Positions 14,902 through 25,749 of a DNA stretch of 64,000 nt are shown piece by piece. A model generated the notes under the pieces. The model was given only the letters and a program-made list of their open reading frames with translations. It was not told where the DNA came from and made no database searches. Source of the DNA: Ustulina deusta (Eukaryota; Ascomycota; Sordariomycetes; Xylariales; Xylariaceae); assembly GCA_023159155.1 (NCBI GenBank), contig JAJNNX010000044.1, forward strand, positions 1 through 64,000, given 5' to 3'. Position 1 is the first letter of the stretch; every line of letters starts with the position of its first letter. Both the position numbers and the translations under genes were made by a program.

Positions 14902-15072
14902 TGTCAGATTTAATAGGGTAAATTAGCTATTTTTTGGAACCCTATTAAATAGATTCTCTACACACACCTAATTTATATAGCATGCAAAAAACTCTACAAC
15001 AGAACATAGAACAGAAGAGATCAGTAATAATCATCAATACAATCATTCAATTAGACTCGCTTATATCTGACA
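14902..15072 (+). repeat. 3' LTR of the copia-type element
   Basis: 171 bp, the partner of 9123-9293, followed immediately by the right target duplication GCAGC at 15073-15077. Equal length and transition-only divergence show that the pair was identical at insertion and then mutated by RIP. Confidence 0.92.
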
Positions 15073-15091
15073 GCAGCTTTTATATGTACTT

Positions 15092-15164
15092 AGACCCCGC
15101 TATCCGCCTAAGCCTAGCAGCCGCGATAAAGTGCTTTGTAGTATCGCTTCCTTTAGCGGGGTCT
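15092..15164. repeat. GC-rich nested inverted repeat (hairpin)
   Basis: AGACCCCGCTA at 15092-15102 is the exact reverse complement of TAGCGGGGTCT at 15154-15164 (11 bp perfect). Inside, GCGATA and TATCGC form a second stem, and AAAG/CTTT can extend it. It lies 20 bp right of the copia-type 3' LTR, in the older host sequence, and stands out as a C/G-rich, apparently un-RIPed island. The function is unknown; a transposon terminus is one possibility. Confidence 0.75.
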
Positions 15165-15174
15165 TTGTTTTAAT

Positions 15175-16300
15175 ATATTTGCTAACCTAGCTATATTTGC
15201 TAACCTAGCTATATTCGCTAACCTTGCTATATTTAATGACTTTATTATATTAGCTAACTTATTTATATTTGCTAGCTTTGCTATATTAACTAACTTATTT
15301 ATATTTATTAGCTTTATTATATTTGCTAGCCCTGCTATATTAATTAACCTAGCTATATAAATAACTTTATTATATTAACTAATTTATTTATATTTAATAA
15401 CCCTGCTATATTTATTAACCTAGCTATATAAATAACTTTATTATATTAACTAATTTATTTATATTTAATAACCCTGCTATATTTATTAACCTAGCTATAT
15501 AATTAATTTATAAATAACTTAATATATATATATAAATTAGTTTATATAGCTATACTAGTTTATATAGCTAAGTTAATTTATATAACTTAGTTTATATAAA
15601 TAGCTTAGTTTATATAACTAAGTTAATTGATTTAGCTAGACTAGTTTATATAGCTTAGTTTATATATAAGTCTATATATATAGCTAGGTTAATTAATATA
15701 ACTAAGTTAATAAATATAAATAAGTTAGTTTATATAGCTTGGTTTATATAGCTTGGTTTATATAACTTAGTTTATATAGCTTAGTTTATATAAATAACTT
15801 AGTTAATTTATATAGCTAAGTTAATTTAAATAGCTAAGTTAATTAATATAGCTTAGTTTATATATAAATTAGTTAATATAACTAAATTAAGAAATATAAA
15901 TAAATTAGTTTATATAGCTAGGTTAATTAATATAGCTTAGTTTATATAAATAAATAAGTTAATTTATATAGCTAAGCTAATTTATATAAATAAATCTATA
16001 TATATAGCTAAATTAATCTATATAAATAGTTTAATTTATATAGATAGCTTAGTTTATATAGCTAAGTTAACTAAGTTAACTAAGCTAGTTTATATAAATA
16101 AATTAGTTTATATAATTAGCTAGGTTAGTTTATATAACTAGGTTTATATAGCTAAGTTAGTTTATATAGCTTAGTTAATTTATATAGCTTAGTTAATTTA
16201 TATAGCTTAGTTAATTTATATAGCTTAGTTTATATATATAGCTAGGTCTATATAAATAGGTTTATATAAATAAGGTTAATATAAGCTGGGTTAATATAGC
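15175..16300. repeat. Degenerate short-period AT-rich satellite
   Basis: About 1.1 kb built from variants of a roughly 14-18-bp unit resembling TTTATATAGCTARGTTAA. The first 300 bases carry variants with GCTAACCTAGCTATATT in the other phase. Copies differ by C/T and G/A changes and by loss or gain of a few bases. It ends at about 16.3 kb, where base composition shifts to that of the gene island. Confidence 0.8.
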
Positions 16301-16961
16301 TAGGAGCCGTATATAGCCGCATATATGCGATATAAGCCGAGGCCGAGAATATAAAAAAGGGTTGCTAAGAATTGCTTATTTAGGCGTACAGAAACTTTTT
16401 TAAGCTTTTTTTTTTTTAGTGATAAGAAAGCCTTTCGTTCCACTCATTACATTTGTTAAAACAAAGGCAAAATTTCCTGGGTAAGAGTAGGAGTAATGAG
16501 TAGTACCTAGGGTCACAACCCTGAAGCCAACCATTAACCAACAGCAAATTACCGCTCGGGCTGGTTTTATTGCATGGGTGCTCTTTATCCGAACTCAAAC
16601 AACAAGTTCAATGGAAGGGAGAGCGGTATTGACGAGACAACGGGTGTCGAATGGGTTTCTATGACCAAACTAGCAAAACACAGCCTTTGTTCCGTGCATG
16701 TACTGTGATAGATCATACTTTGATAGAAGGTATCCATCTATATGACATTTCACTATATCTTCCATCTCCACCCATGAGCCATATTTCTATATAAAGAAAA
16801 TAAGCTGTCCCGCTAGAGAATAGCTCATTGACCTTCTTGTCTTGCGCAGTTGTACTTCTGAGGCATAGTTAAAAAGTGTAACCGGACCTTGTCACGTTAG
16901 CCCAGTTTAATATCTGTGTTTCTCAGCCTCAAAAGAGAGAGAAAGTGAGAGCGAGAGAGAG
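16301..16961. other. Transition from AT block to gene island; upstream region of next gene
   Basis: Base composition becomes balanced within about 150 bp of 16300. I see no convincing coding exon; short frames here lack homology features. A purine-rich GA tract lies just before the start codon at 16962 and is probably 5' leader. Confidence 0.55.
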
Positions 16962-18164
16962 ATGAACCTTTCCACTGTGTGTTCAGCACTCGGGCGGCGG
17001 AGACAGCTTGAGATCGATGGTGAGGACATCGCTGACACCTTCGACCTCGCCTTGAAGTGGTCGATGTCTGAGGTCGGTTGGACAGACCTCCAGAAGAGCA
17101 AGCGACCTGCGGCAGACACGAGGGGTAGTGCTATGAGTCCGAAGAGGAGAAAATCAGAAAGCGTAGCTTACCTTCCGCCCGAGCTTATGTCAATGGTCAT
17201 CTCACAGTTCCTGACAGCCGAACCCAGGTGCGCCCTTAGCCTCGTCGTCCCTGACTGGAGGATCTGCCGAGGAGAAGCCCCCAAACTCGACAAACCGCAG
17301 GGTGCCACTCGAATTCTGACCTATACACGGAGTATGAATTTTTTTGAAGTTGGTTCTCTTTCATGCAGCTTTGGCCATGGGGACAGGGATCATATCTTCA
17401 CTCCCATGGCATATTTTGAACCAAATGCGATAGCACTCGACGAGGCTTTCACCTTGGAGTATATACGGACATTATGCCATAACCATACCCACATGTTTAC
17501 TCTTGGTATCAACAATATTCCCGATGAGGCAGTTGATGAGTTGCTTCAAAGGGATCGGAGGAGCCTTCAGCCTCTTCGCAGCCAAAGACTAAGGGCTATT
17601 CTACCATTCGATGATGAGCCGACCGATACCGCCAAAATGAGAGCGTACCAAGCCTCGGTTCCAATCTACCAACACCTTCGACACGTTGCGGTTCATTCCC
17701 CCTTGGAGCTACTGCAAGAGAGTGTGCATACATTCGGAATGGTAGGGAATATGGATAACCGGCGCAACATGGAAGCCTTTGAAAATGCGTTGGACCTCGA
17801 TCGATCTGCTCACTTATGGTTGTCCTGGTCCCAGATGCCAAACCTCGAGAGTGTATTCCTGGACTTACGAATTTACAGTCACACCTTGAACACAGAGCGA
17901 AGATGCCTCAGCAAATTCGATATCATAGAAAGGGCACAAGAGATGGGTTGCAAACTACAACTAAATACATTGGTGCTCGCCGGACTGCAAAGTTACAGCT
18001 TCTATGCGGTATACAACAATGAAACGGCGGAAGACATTGAACGGTTGGACACGCTCGACGGCGAACCGAACTGGATCAAAATATTTAGGCCAGCAATACG
18101 GGAAGGAGGCAGGATTGTGCTGGTTGACAGACTTACAGACGAGCTATTCGACGAGGCTCCCTAA
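16962..18164 (+). CDS. Hypothetical protein, possibly F-box-like (400 aa)
   Basis: A single 400-codon open frame with no intron needed, starting at the first ATG after a GA-rich leader. I do not recognise a family with certainty. Residues about 55-95 contain a Lys/Arg cluster (SPKRRK, a possible nuclear signal) followed by YLPPELMSMVISQFL, a pattern like the LPxEL helix of fungal F-box proteins that recruit substrates to SCF ubiquitin ligases. The remainder is the mixed alpha/beta, Leu-rich but non-repetitive sequence common in ascomycete F-box-like families of unknown function. No signal peptide or membrane segment is visible. It is the only gene between two RIP-degraded blocks, a setting typical of lineage-specific genes. 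The codon composition is ordinary and it shows no RIP stops, so it is probably single-copy. The F-box reading is an inference from one motif. Confidence 0.7.
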   Translation: MNLSTVCSALGRRRQLEIDGEDIADTFDLALKWSMSEVGWTDLQKSKRPAADTRGSAMSPKRRKSESVAYLPPELMSMVISQFLTAEPRCALSLVVPDWRICRGEAPKLDKPQGATRILTYTRSMNFFEVGSLSCSFGHGDRDHIFTPMAYFEPNAIALDEAFTLEYIRTLCHNHTHMFTLGINNIPDEAVDELLQRDRRSLQPLRSQRLRAILPFDDEPTDTAKMRAYQASVPIYQHLRHVAVHSPLELLQESVHTFGMVGNMDNRRNMEAFENALDLDRSAHLWLSWSQMPNLESVFLDLRIYSHTLNTERRCLSKFDIIERAQEMGCKLQLNTLVLAGLQSYSFYAVYNNETAEDIERLDTLDGEPNWIKIFRPAIREGGRIVLVDRLTDELFDEAP

Positions 18165-18185
18165 ACATGACATAAGAACTATTTA

Positions 18186-18223
18186 CAAAAGTCCGACGCT
18201 CTAACCAATTGAGCCACCAGGGC
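18186..18223 (-). tRNA. 5' half of a split tRNA-Lys(UUU) gene, 3' half missing
   Basis: On the minus strand from 18223 the sequence gives acceptor GCCCTGG, TG, D-stem GCTC, loop AATTGGTTA, D-stem GAGC, G, anticodon 5' stem TCGGA, then CTTTTG with anticodon TTT at 18189-18187. It is canonical through position 37, where eukaryotic tRNA introns begin. The expected continuation (ATCCGA and a T arm) is absent from the next 100 bases, which run into the 3' end of the neighbouring gene. It is therefore a truncated pseudogene or breakpoint relic, not a working tRNA. The missing part was looked for only by eye. Confidence 0.7.
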
Positions 18224-18550
18224 GACGGCGGTTAAGTTCGTGAGTGAAATCTGGTCCTAACCAATCCTATGCCAGAGTGGCTGGATGGACGGACGGACGG
18301 GACAATGTTGTAAATGTCATTGCCATGAAGTTGGAGGATTCAAGGAGGGTACGAGTAGATATAATACAAAACCACTGCATACCACTCTGAAAAATAAAGA
18401 GATCTTTAGGGCTCCGCCGCAAATTAAATAGTATGCATATATTGTACACCTTGCGTCGAATGTGAATAGCCAACTCATATCGAGCATCTGATTCCTAGCT
18501 GGTGAAGCTTCGTGATAGACTGTTCAAGTACATGTGTGATAAAACTAGAG
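18224..18550. other. Spacer between tRNA fragment and minisatellite
   Basis: Balanced composition with a short GGAC tandem near 18290. No coding signal is recognised. Confidence 0.5.
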
Positions 18551-19181
18551 TAAATAGAATAAATAGAATAAATAGAATAAATAGAATAAATAGAATAAAT
18601 AGAATAAATAGAATAAATAGAATAAATAGAATAAATAGAATAAATAGAATAAATAGAATAAATAGAATAAATAGAATAAATAGAATAAATAGAATAAATA
18701 GAATAAATAGAATAAATAGAATAAATAGAATAAATAGAATAAATAGAATAAATAGAATAAATAGAATAAATAGAATAAATAGAATAAATAGAATAAATAG
18801 AATAAATAGAATAAATAGAATAAATAGAATAAATAGAATAAATAGAATAAATAGAATAAATAGAATAAATAGAATAAATAGAATAAATAGAATAAATAGA
18901 ATAAATAGAATAAATAGAATAAATAGAATAAATAGAATAAATAGAATAAATAGAATAAATAGAATAAATAGAATAAATAGAATAAATAGAATAAATAGAA
19001 TAAATAGAATAAATAGAATAAATAGAATAAATAGAATAAATAGAATAAATAGAATAAATAGAATAAATAGAATAAATAGAATAAATAGAATAAATAGAAT
19101 AAATAGAATAAATAGAATAAATAGAATAAATAGAATAAATAGAATAAATAGAATAAATAGAATAAATAGAATAAATAGAAT
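18551..19181. repeat. Perfect 9-bp minisatellite, about 70 copies
   Basis: The unit TAAATAGAA repeats without a visible mismatch over 631 bp (about 70.1 units). One forward frame is open only because the period is a multiple of three (Asn-Arg-Ile repeated), and I do not regard it as a gene. The array forms the exact border between the gene island and the next RIP-degraded AT block. Confidence 0.97.
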
Positions 19182-19962
19182 TAATTAAATAAAGCTTTTA
19201 TAACTAATATATTAATACTATAAATAAAGAGTTAAAGCTAAAAAAACCAAAAAAACTTAAGTTTATGAAATAAATAGATATAAAATAAATAGATATAAAC
19301 TTTATATATATATATATATATTATAAATAAAAAGCGGGGCTTAATAACGTAGTAGTTATATGTTTAGTTCTTATTATTATACTAAGTATACTAGGACCGG
19401 TCTATATTTATTATATATATATATTATATCTACATTTATTTTAATAGAGAATCTTCTTTTTATAAGCTTTAGTCTTATAAGCTAACCTCACCTAAATATA
19501 CGATTTATCCCTCTATATATTGTATTTAACCTTATGAACTTTTTATTTATAACACCTATATATATTTTTTACGCGCGGTTATTAGTTCTAATCCGGCTCA
19601 AGCTTTTTTTGCAAGTTTAGCAACTATGCTCCGGCTATTAGTTTTTGCTTAACAAAGTGATTAGTTTTAGCTTTAGCTTGCTACTTTACATTAAAACAAA
19701 AACTATAACAGCTTTGTTTTTTATTATAAAACTTATAAAAATAATTTGTTTATTAATTATAAACTATTTAAGCTAAATAATAATATATTTATTTATTAAT
19801 ATAACTAGCTAAAAATAATAGTTTATTTTATTTATTTATTTTATTACTAGATTTTATAGTAGTAATTAACTAATAAATTAAAAATAAGTTTTTATTAAAC
19901 TTAATAAGCTTTATTAAGCTAATAATACTTTAATAAAAAATAAAAATATTTTAAATATATAA

Positions 19963-20171
19963 TAGTTAGTATAGTCTTAGCGAGACCTATGAAGACTCTA
20001 GACCTATATAGCAATAAAAGAAAAAGTTAACGCATAAACCAACCTATAACTCTGCAGCTATATATATAAAGTCTATATTTATCTACTTTATAAACTTTGA
20101 TTTTTTTTTTTTTTTTTAGTTTAAAATTTTTGTTTATAGTATTAATAAACTAGTTATAAAAACTTTACTTA
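19963..20171 (+). repeat. 5' LTR of the 19963-25292 element
   Basis: About 209 bp, less mutated than its partner. For example it keeps GCGAGACC where the 3' copy has GTAAAACT. It begins TAGTTAGTATAG and ends TTTACTTA. Confidence 0.8.
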
Positions 20172-23100
20172 TTTATTTATTTATTAATAAACATTTAATA
20201 AATATATATTTTTTATTTTACTATAGTTAGTAAAATATAAATAAACTTTTTTTTTTTTTAGTTGTATGCCTAATATAAAAAATTATAGATTTTATAATAT
20301 AAACTTAACTTTAATATAATTTCGAAAAGACTTTTAATTTTTATGCTATTTAAAAGTTAATAATTTATAAAAAACTTAATTTTAAATACTTTAAATCTAT
20401 TTTTAGTTTTTAAACAATTAGAACAACTTTAGTTATAAAGTATAGCTAGTTTATTATTTTTGGATAATTTAAAAAAAAAATTTATAAAAAAAAAAGATTT
20501 TATATTAGACTTTTTTATAAACGTTTTAAGCGAACTAATATTTAAAACAAAATCTAAAAAAACCAAAAAGTTAAAACTTAAAAAAACAAAATCTAAACTA
20601 GAGCTAAAATAACTTAATATAAATAATATATTTAGAAATATATTAGAAAATATTAGAGCTATTTAGGCTTGCAATTTTATATTAGTTTTAATAGAACTTT
20701 TTTAATAAATAAAAAAAGTAAATTATTAGTTTTTTATTATATTTATTTTAGTACTTTTAAAAAATTACTAAAATTTAATAACAAAAAATATATTTAAAAA
20801 TATTAACTTTAAACTTTTTAGTTTTGTTGTTTTATTTGCTTTTTGTTTTATTAGTTTATTTATTAGTATTTTAAGCTTTTTTTATATTAAAAAAACTAAA
20901 GTATAAAAAATTAAATTTAGTAAGTTTATAAAAAATAAAGTTCTGTTTAATAACTAGGTTTATAAACTAGCAAAAAAATTAAATAAAAATATTATTATTT
21001 TTTAAACTAAAAATAGCTAATTTTAGTATATTATAAACTAATTAAAAAAATATTAAAAAATCTATAAAAATATTTTTTTATTTAACTAAAAAACTATTTA
21101 ATAGTATTATTAAAATAATCTAAGTTTTATTAATTATTTATTATAATTTTAATTAAATAATTATTGTTTATAAAAAATTTAAAGCTTATATATATAAAAA
21201 AAAAGGCTTATTAAAATAATAAGATTTGTTTTATTTATAGTAAAAAAGGGCATATATTAATTAATTGTTTTAATTAAAAACTTAAAATTTTAGGTGTTTA
21301 GCTAGCAAAAAAAGCAAATAATAAAAATAGCTCTAGTAGTTTATTTGATTTAAAAAATAAATAGAACTAATAAAAGTTTTTTTATTAGTTTTTTTGCTTA
21401 TTTTAATTAAAATATATAGTTAAAACAAATTAATTATTTTTAAAATATTTATTTAATTATAAGTTAATAATATTAAAATAAAAACTTTAGTTTTATATAA
21501 TATTAAAGCTTATAATTTTTTAATAATTAGCTATAAGTTTATATAATAAATTAAATAATAATTAAAAATAAAAATAGTTAATAAAATCTATAAATATTTA
21601 ATATTATATAATAAAAATTAATAATTAATAATTTAAAGATTAAATATTTTAGATTATTAACTTTAGTTATAATAATATTATTAGTATTAAATAATTAATA
21701 AAATAAAATATTTTAATAAAAACTTAAAAATAATAATTAATTTAGCTAAAAGATATATTTTTATTAATTTAATTTTTATTAATAATTATAGTTAAACTTT
21801 TTAGCTATAAATAATAAATTATAAACCTAAAAAAAAAAAAAAAAGATTAATTAATATAATTAAGCATTAGAAAAATATTATTAAATATTAAAATAATTTT
21901 TCAAAAATAAAACAATTATTTTAAATATAACTAAGACTAAGAAAATATAAAAAAAACTTAGAACCTTTAAACTTAAAACAAAAAGGGTCCGTGTAATAAT
22001 TTCCAAAAAAAAAAAAACTAAGCTATTATTAAAAAAATTCTATAAAACTTTTAGAAGTATTTTTATTAGAATAAATAAAAGTAACTAGCTAAAAAAAAAG
22101 TAGATTTAGATTAATTAAGTAGTACTATAAAAGATTTTTAATAATAAGTTAATCTTATTTTAAAAAAAAAAAACTTTAAGTATATAGAGCTAATATAAAA
22201 ATTTTATTATTATTATTATTATACTTAAAAAAGTTCTTTTTTAAAAAAAATTAAAAATTTTATTATTATTAGAACTAAGATTTAATATAATACTAGAACT
22301 TAATAATAAAAAATATTTATATAATTTATTTTATTTAAAAAAAAGTTTATAAATAAGTTGTTAGTTATAGATTTTATTAAACAAAATATAAATTTAAATA
22401 TTACTTTTGTTTTATTTATATTTAAACTTAAATTAATTAAATATAAATTTATAATTAATTATTAATAAAAAATATATATATTTAAAAAATAACATTATAT
22501 TTGTTTTAAATATTAGTAGTACTATATTTAATTATTATAATATTACTTGTTTTATAAAACTAGATATTATTAAAAAAATTTTAAACTTATAAAATTTTTT
22601 TAATAAGAAGTTTTATTATTTAGTTTAAAAATAAAACCTGTTTAGTAATAAATCTTTATTAATATATAAATTTAAAAACTTTTAAACAAATTTATAAATA
22701 TTTATATAAATAATATTCTAATTTATTCCGAAACAGAAAAATAATATTAAACTTATTATAAAAAAATAATTTACTGCTTATATTAAGTTAAATATTAAAA
22801 AATATTAAAAAGTTTTGTATTAATATATTTATTATTAATTATTTAAAAATAATTATAAAAGCTAAAATAAAAATAAAAATTAATTTTAAATTAAGATTTT
22901 AATAATTTTAAAAGTACTAAATTAATTTAGTTATTTTTTAAGTTTTATAATTATATTTATATATTTATTTATTATATTAATAAAATAGCTATTTTTTTTA
23001 AATTAACTATTAAAAAAAACAAGCTATTTATAATTAGACTAGAACAAAAATAAAAATTTAAATATATAAAATTATTAGTATATAAAGCACTAGTTTTAGC

Positions 23101-25082
23101 TTTTTTTAAATTTGGCTAACTAATATAAATAAAAATAAAAATTTTATATAATATAATTAAAAAATTTATTTAGCAATAATAAAAAAATATAACCTAGAAA
23201 TTTATAAAATATTTCTTTAAAACAATAATATTAATTAAGTAAGCTTATTTAATTTAAAACTATAAATTTTTAGTAGTAATATAGATTTTAAAATATTACT
23301 ATTTAGAATTTTTTAAAACTAAATTTTTATAGTAACTAATTATTAAGCTTTATTATATTTTTTTTAAATAAATAGATCTTATTAATATAATAAGTTTACT
23401 AAACTGATTTTTTATTAAATTTTAATATTATTTTTTAATACTAATTAAAATAAAAAAATATAGTAGCTAATATTTTATTAAACAAAATAGTAAAGCTTTT
23501 TATAATAAAAGTTAAAAAGGCAAAAAAAAAAATATTAGTATTAGTTTTTTTTAATCAAATATTAGGTCTTATATTAACTATAGACTTTTTATTTAATATT
23601 TTTTTAAAAACTAACCTAGTAAACCTAATTAAACAAAAAAACTAGCTATAAAAACTAGGAAATAAACACAAAAAGCTATATATATTTAAAGTTACTTTAG
23701 ATAGGACTATTTTTTTTTGTACTACTTTAATTTAAAAAGCTTATATATTTTTAATTACTATATATTAAAGTTAATATAAAATAATGAAAATATTAAAACA
23801 AGAATATTATTAGTTTTATTTAAAATATAATTATAAATAATATATATATAATTATTATAACTATAAAAAAACAAAATATTATAAAACAAAACTTTTAATT
23901 TTATTTATTTATTATTTATATTATTTATAATATAGCAATATATAATAATAAATAATAAAAATATATTACTTAACTAATAAAGTTATAATTATATATAGGT
24001 ATTTATAAACAAATTTAGCTGTCTAATTATAATTTTACTTAGTAAAAAAATAAATATTATAGAGTTACTAGTTATATAATACTATAAAAATTCATAAAAC
24101 TTTTTTAATATATTAAACATATAAATATTAAATAATATAGGACTATTTATTTCTAAGTTTATAATAATAATTAATAATTTTATAAGTACTAAGCACTACT
24201 TTAGTAGTACTTATTATTTCTAGATCTAGGAAACAATAAAATTAACTAATTAAAAACTAGATTAATAACTTTATTTTTATATTAATAAATATTAAAATAA
24301 CTAAAATATTTATTTTTTTGCTTTAGACTTTATATATAATTTTTAATAATATTTATTAATTAATATATTATTACTTAAAATAGTAATAAAAGTTAATATA
24401 TAAAACTTTTTAATAATAAATATTAATAAAGTTATTATAAAATTTAATATTAAGCAATAAATACTTAAATTAATTTATTAAACTTAAAATATTTAAAAAT
24501 AATACAAACTATAAACTAATAAAAAAATATTTAATAAACTTTAAAATAAAAAATAAAGGTTTGCAATATAAATACTAATTACTAGATTAGATTTTTAATT
24601 AGTTAAACTTTTTAAAATTTTAAAAAAATAAAAATTTAGCTATATTTTTAATTTGTTTAATTTTTATAAAATAAAAAACTTATTTTACGCTAACTAATTA
24701 TAAAAAACAAATAATAATTTTTTATTTTAGCAAATCTAATTATTATTTTTAATTAAAAATATTAATAATAAACCAAAATTTAAATTTAAATAAATTAAAT
24801 AATTAAAAATATATAAAAAAAATAAAAAACTTTAATACTAGATTGCTTAAAAAAGTTGCAATTTTAATAATACTTAATATATACTTAAAAATTTTTTAAA
24901 TTATATTAATTAAACTTAATTAATTCTATAAAATTTCTAAAAAAGTTTTTAAACGTTTTATAAAACTATAAAAATAAATATATATAATAATATACTATAA
25001 AAAAGCTATATAAACTTAATATTATAGTAATTTTGAATTAAAACTAAATTTAAATTTTTAGTTTTAAAAAATAATAATATAA

Positions 25083-25292
25083 TAGTTAGTATAGTTTTAG
25101 TAAAACTTATAAAAACTCTAGACCTATATAGTAATAAAATAAAAAGTTAATATATAAATTAACTTATAACTTTATAGCTATATATATAAAATCTATATCT
25201 ATTTATTTTATAAACTTTGACTTTTTTTGTTTTTTTTTAGCTTAAAGTCTTTATCTATAGTATTAATAAACTAGCTATAAAAGCTTTACTTA
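25083..25292 (+). repeat. 3' LTR of the 19963-25292 element
   Basis: About 210 bp, aligned along its full length to 19963-20171. Differences are transitions in both C-to-T and G-to-A directions, consistent with RIP on both strands. Confidence 0.8.
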
Positions 25293-25749
25293 ACTGATTA
25301 TAACAAAATATATATTAATTAAATATATAAAAGCTTATAAATAAATAAATATAATTAAAAACTAGGTTAAAAATTATATAAATTATTAGTTTAAAATATA
25401 AGTAAATAAAATATTATATTAGAAAGCTCATAAAGTATTATAAATCAAATAAATATATATTTATAGATATTTTATTAATATATTACTAATTAACTAAGTT
25501 TATTTTCTTTATATATTATTATTTAAATTTATTAAGCAATATATAAAATAGTTGCATTAATGAATAACTAGCATAACAAATCAATTTAATTAATTAATTA
25601 AATAAAAAGCAGTTTAATAATCTAATAATATATACCTAGGTATTTTCTTTAGAAGTTTATAAGTTTAAATCTTGCTTAGTTTTATATTAAATATATTAAA
25701 ACTAATATATACTTATTATATATTTATAAAATAGCTTTAAAAAAAACCT

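Larger units (their letters stand above)
9123..15072 (+). mobile_element. Ty1/copia-type LTR retrotransposon, complete but RIP-inactivated
   Basis: Two 171-bp direct repeats (9123-9293 and 14902-15072) begin with TGTCAGATTT and end TATCTRACA, giving the canonical TG...CA ends. The 5-bp sequence GCAGC flanks both sides, a perfect target-site duplication. Between the LTRs the order is copia-like: an integrase-like stretch (MDFYDYKKGYNLENLL, 11329 on), a reverse transcriptase box YINNIVFAY (13477 on) in place of YVDDI, then an RNase H tail with TKAELLALVQTAKKA (14095 on), DNKQT-like NNKQTIRLV, and VATKDIIADRLTKAL near 14350. All three anchors lie in the same reading frame with in-frame stops, so decay came from point mutation, not from indels. 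The element is about 5.95 kb. Confidence 0.92.
19963..25292 (+). mobile_element. LTR retrotransposon, heavily RIP-mutated, probably Gypsy-like
   Basis: Direct repeats of about 210 bp at 19963-20171 and 25083-25292 bound it. They differ almost only by C/T and G/A changes plus slippage in a T-run. Their ends read TA...TA, which is TG...CA after RIP. A gag zinc-knuckle relic is readable on the plus strand near 21228-21270: C-F-I-Y-S-K-K-G-H-I-L-I-N-C, a CCHC box whose second Cys became Tyr (TGT to TAT). Near 24560 a frame starting LQYK recalls a chromodomain. The target-site duplication cannot be recognised. Superfamily is uncertain because I could not read the reverse transcriptase. Confidence 0.75.

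Noticed and set aside
18502..19188. Open frame encoding a long Asn-Arg-Ile repeat protein
   Set aside because: It is produced solely by the 9-bp minisatellite; the period is a multiple of three, so one frame stays open. There is no non-repetitive coding sequence beyond a few codons.
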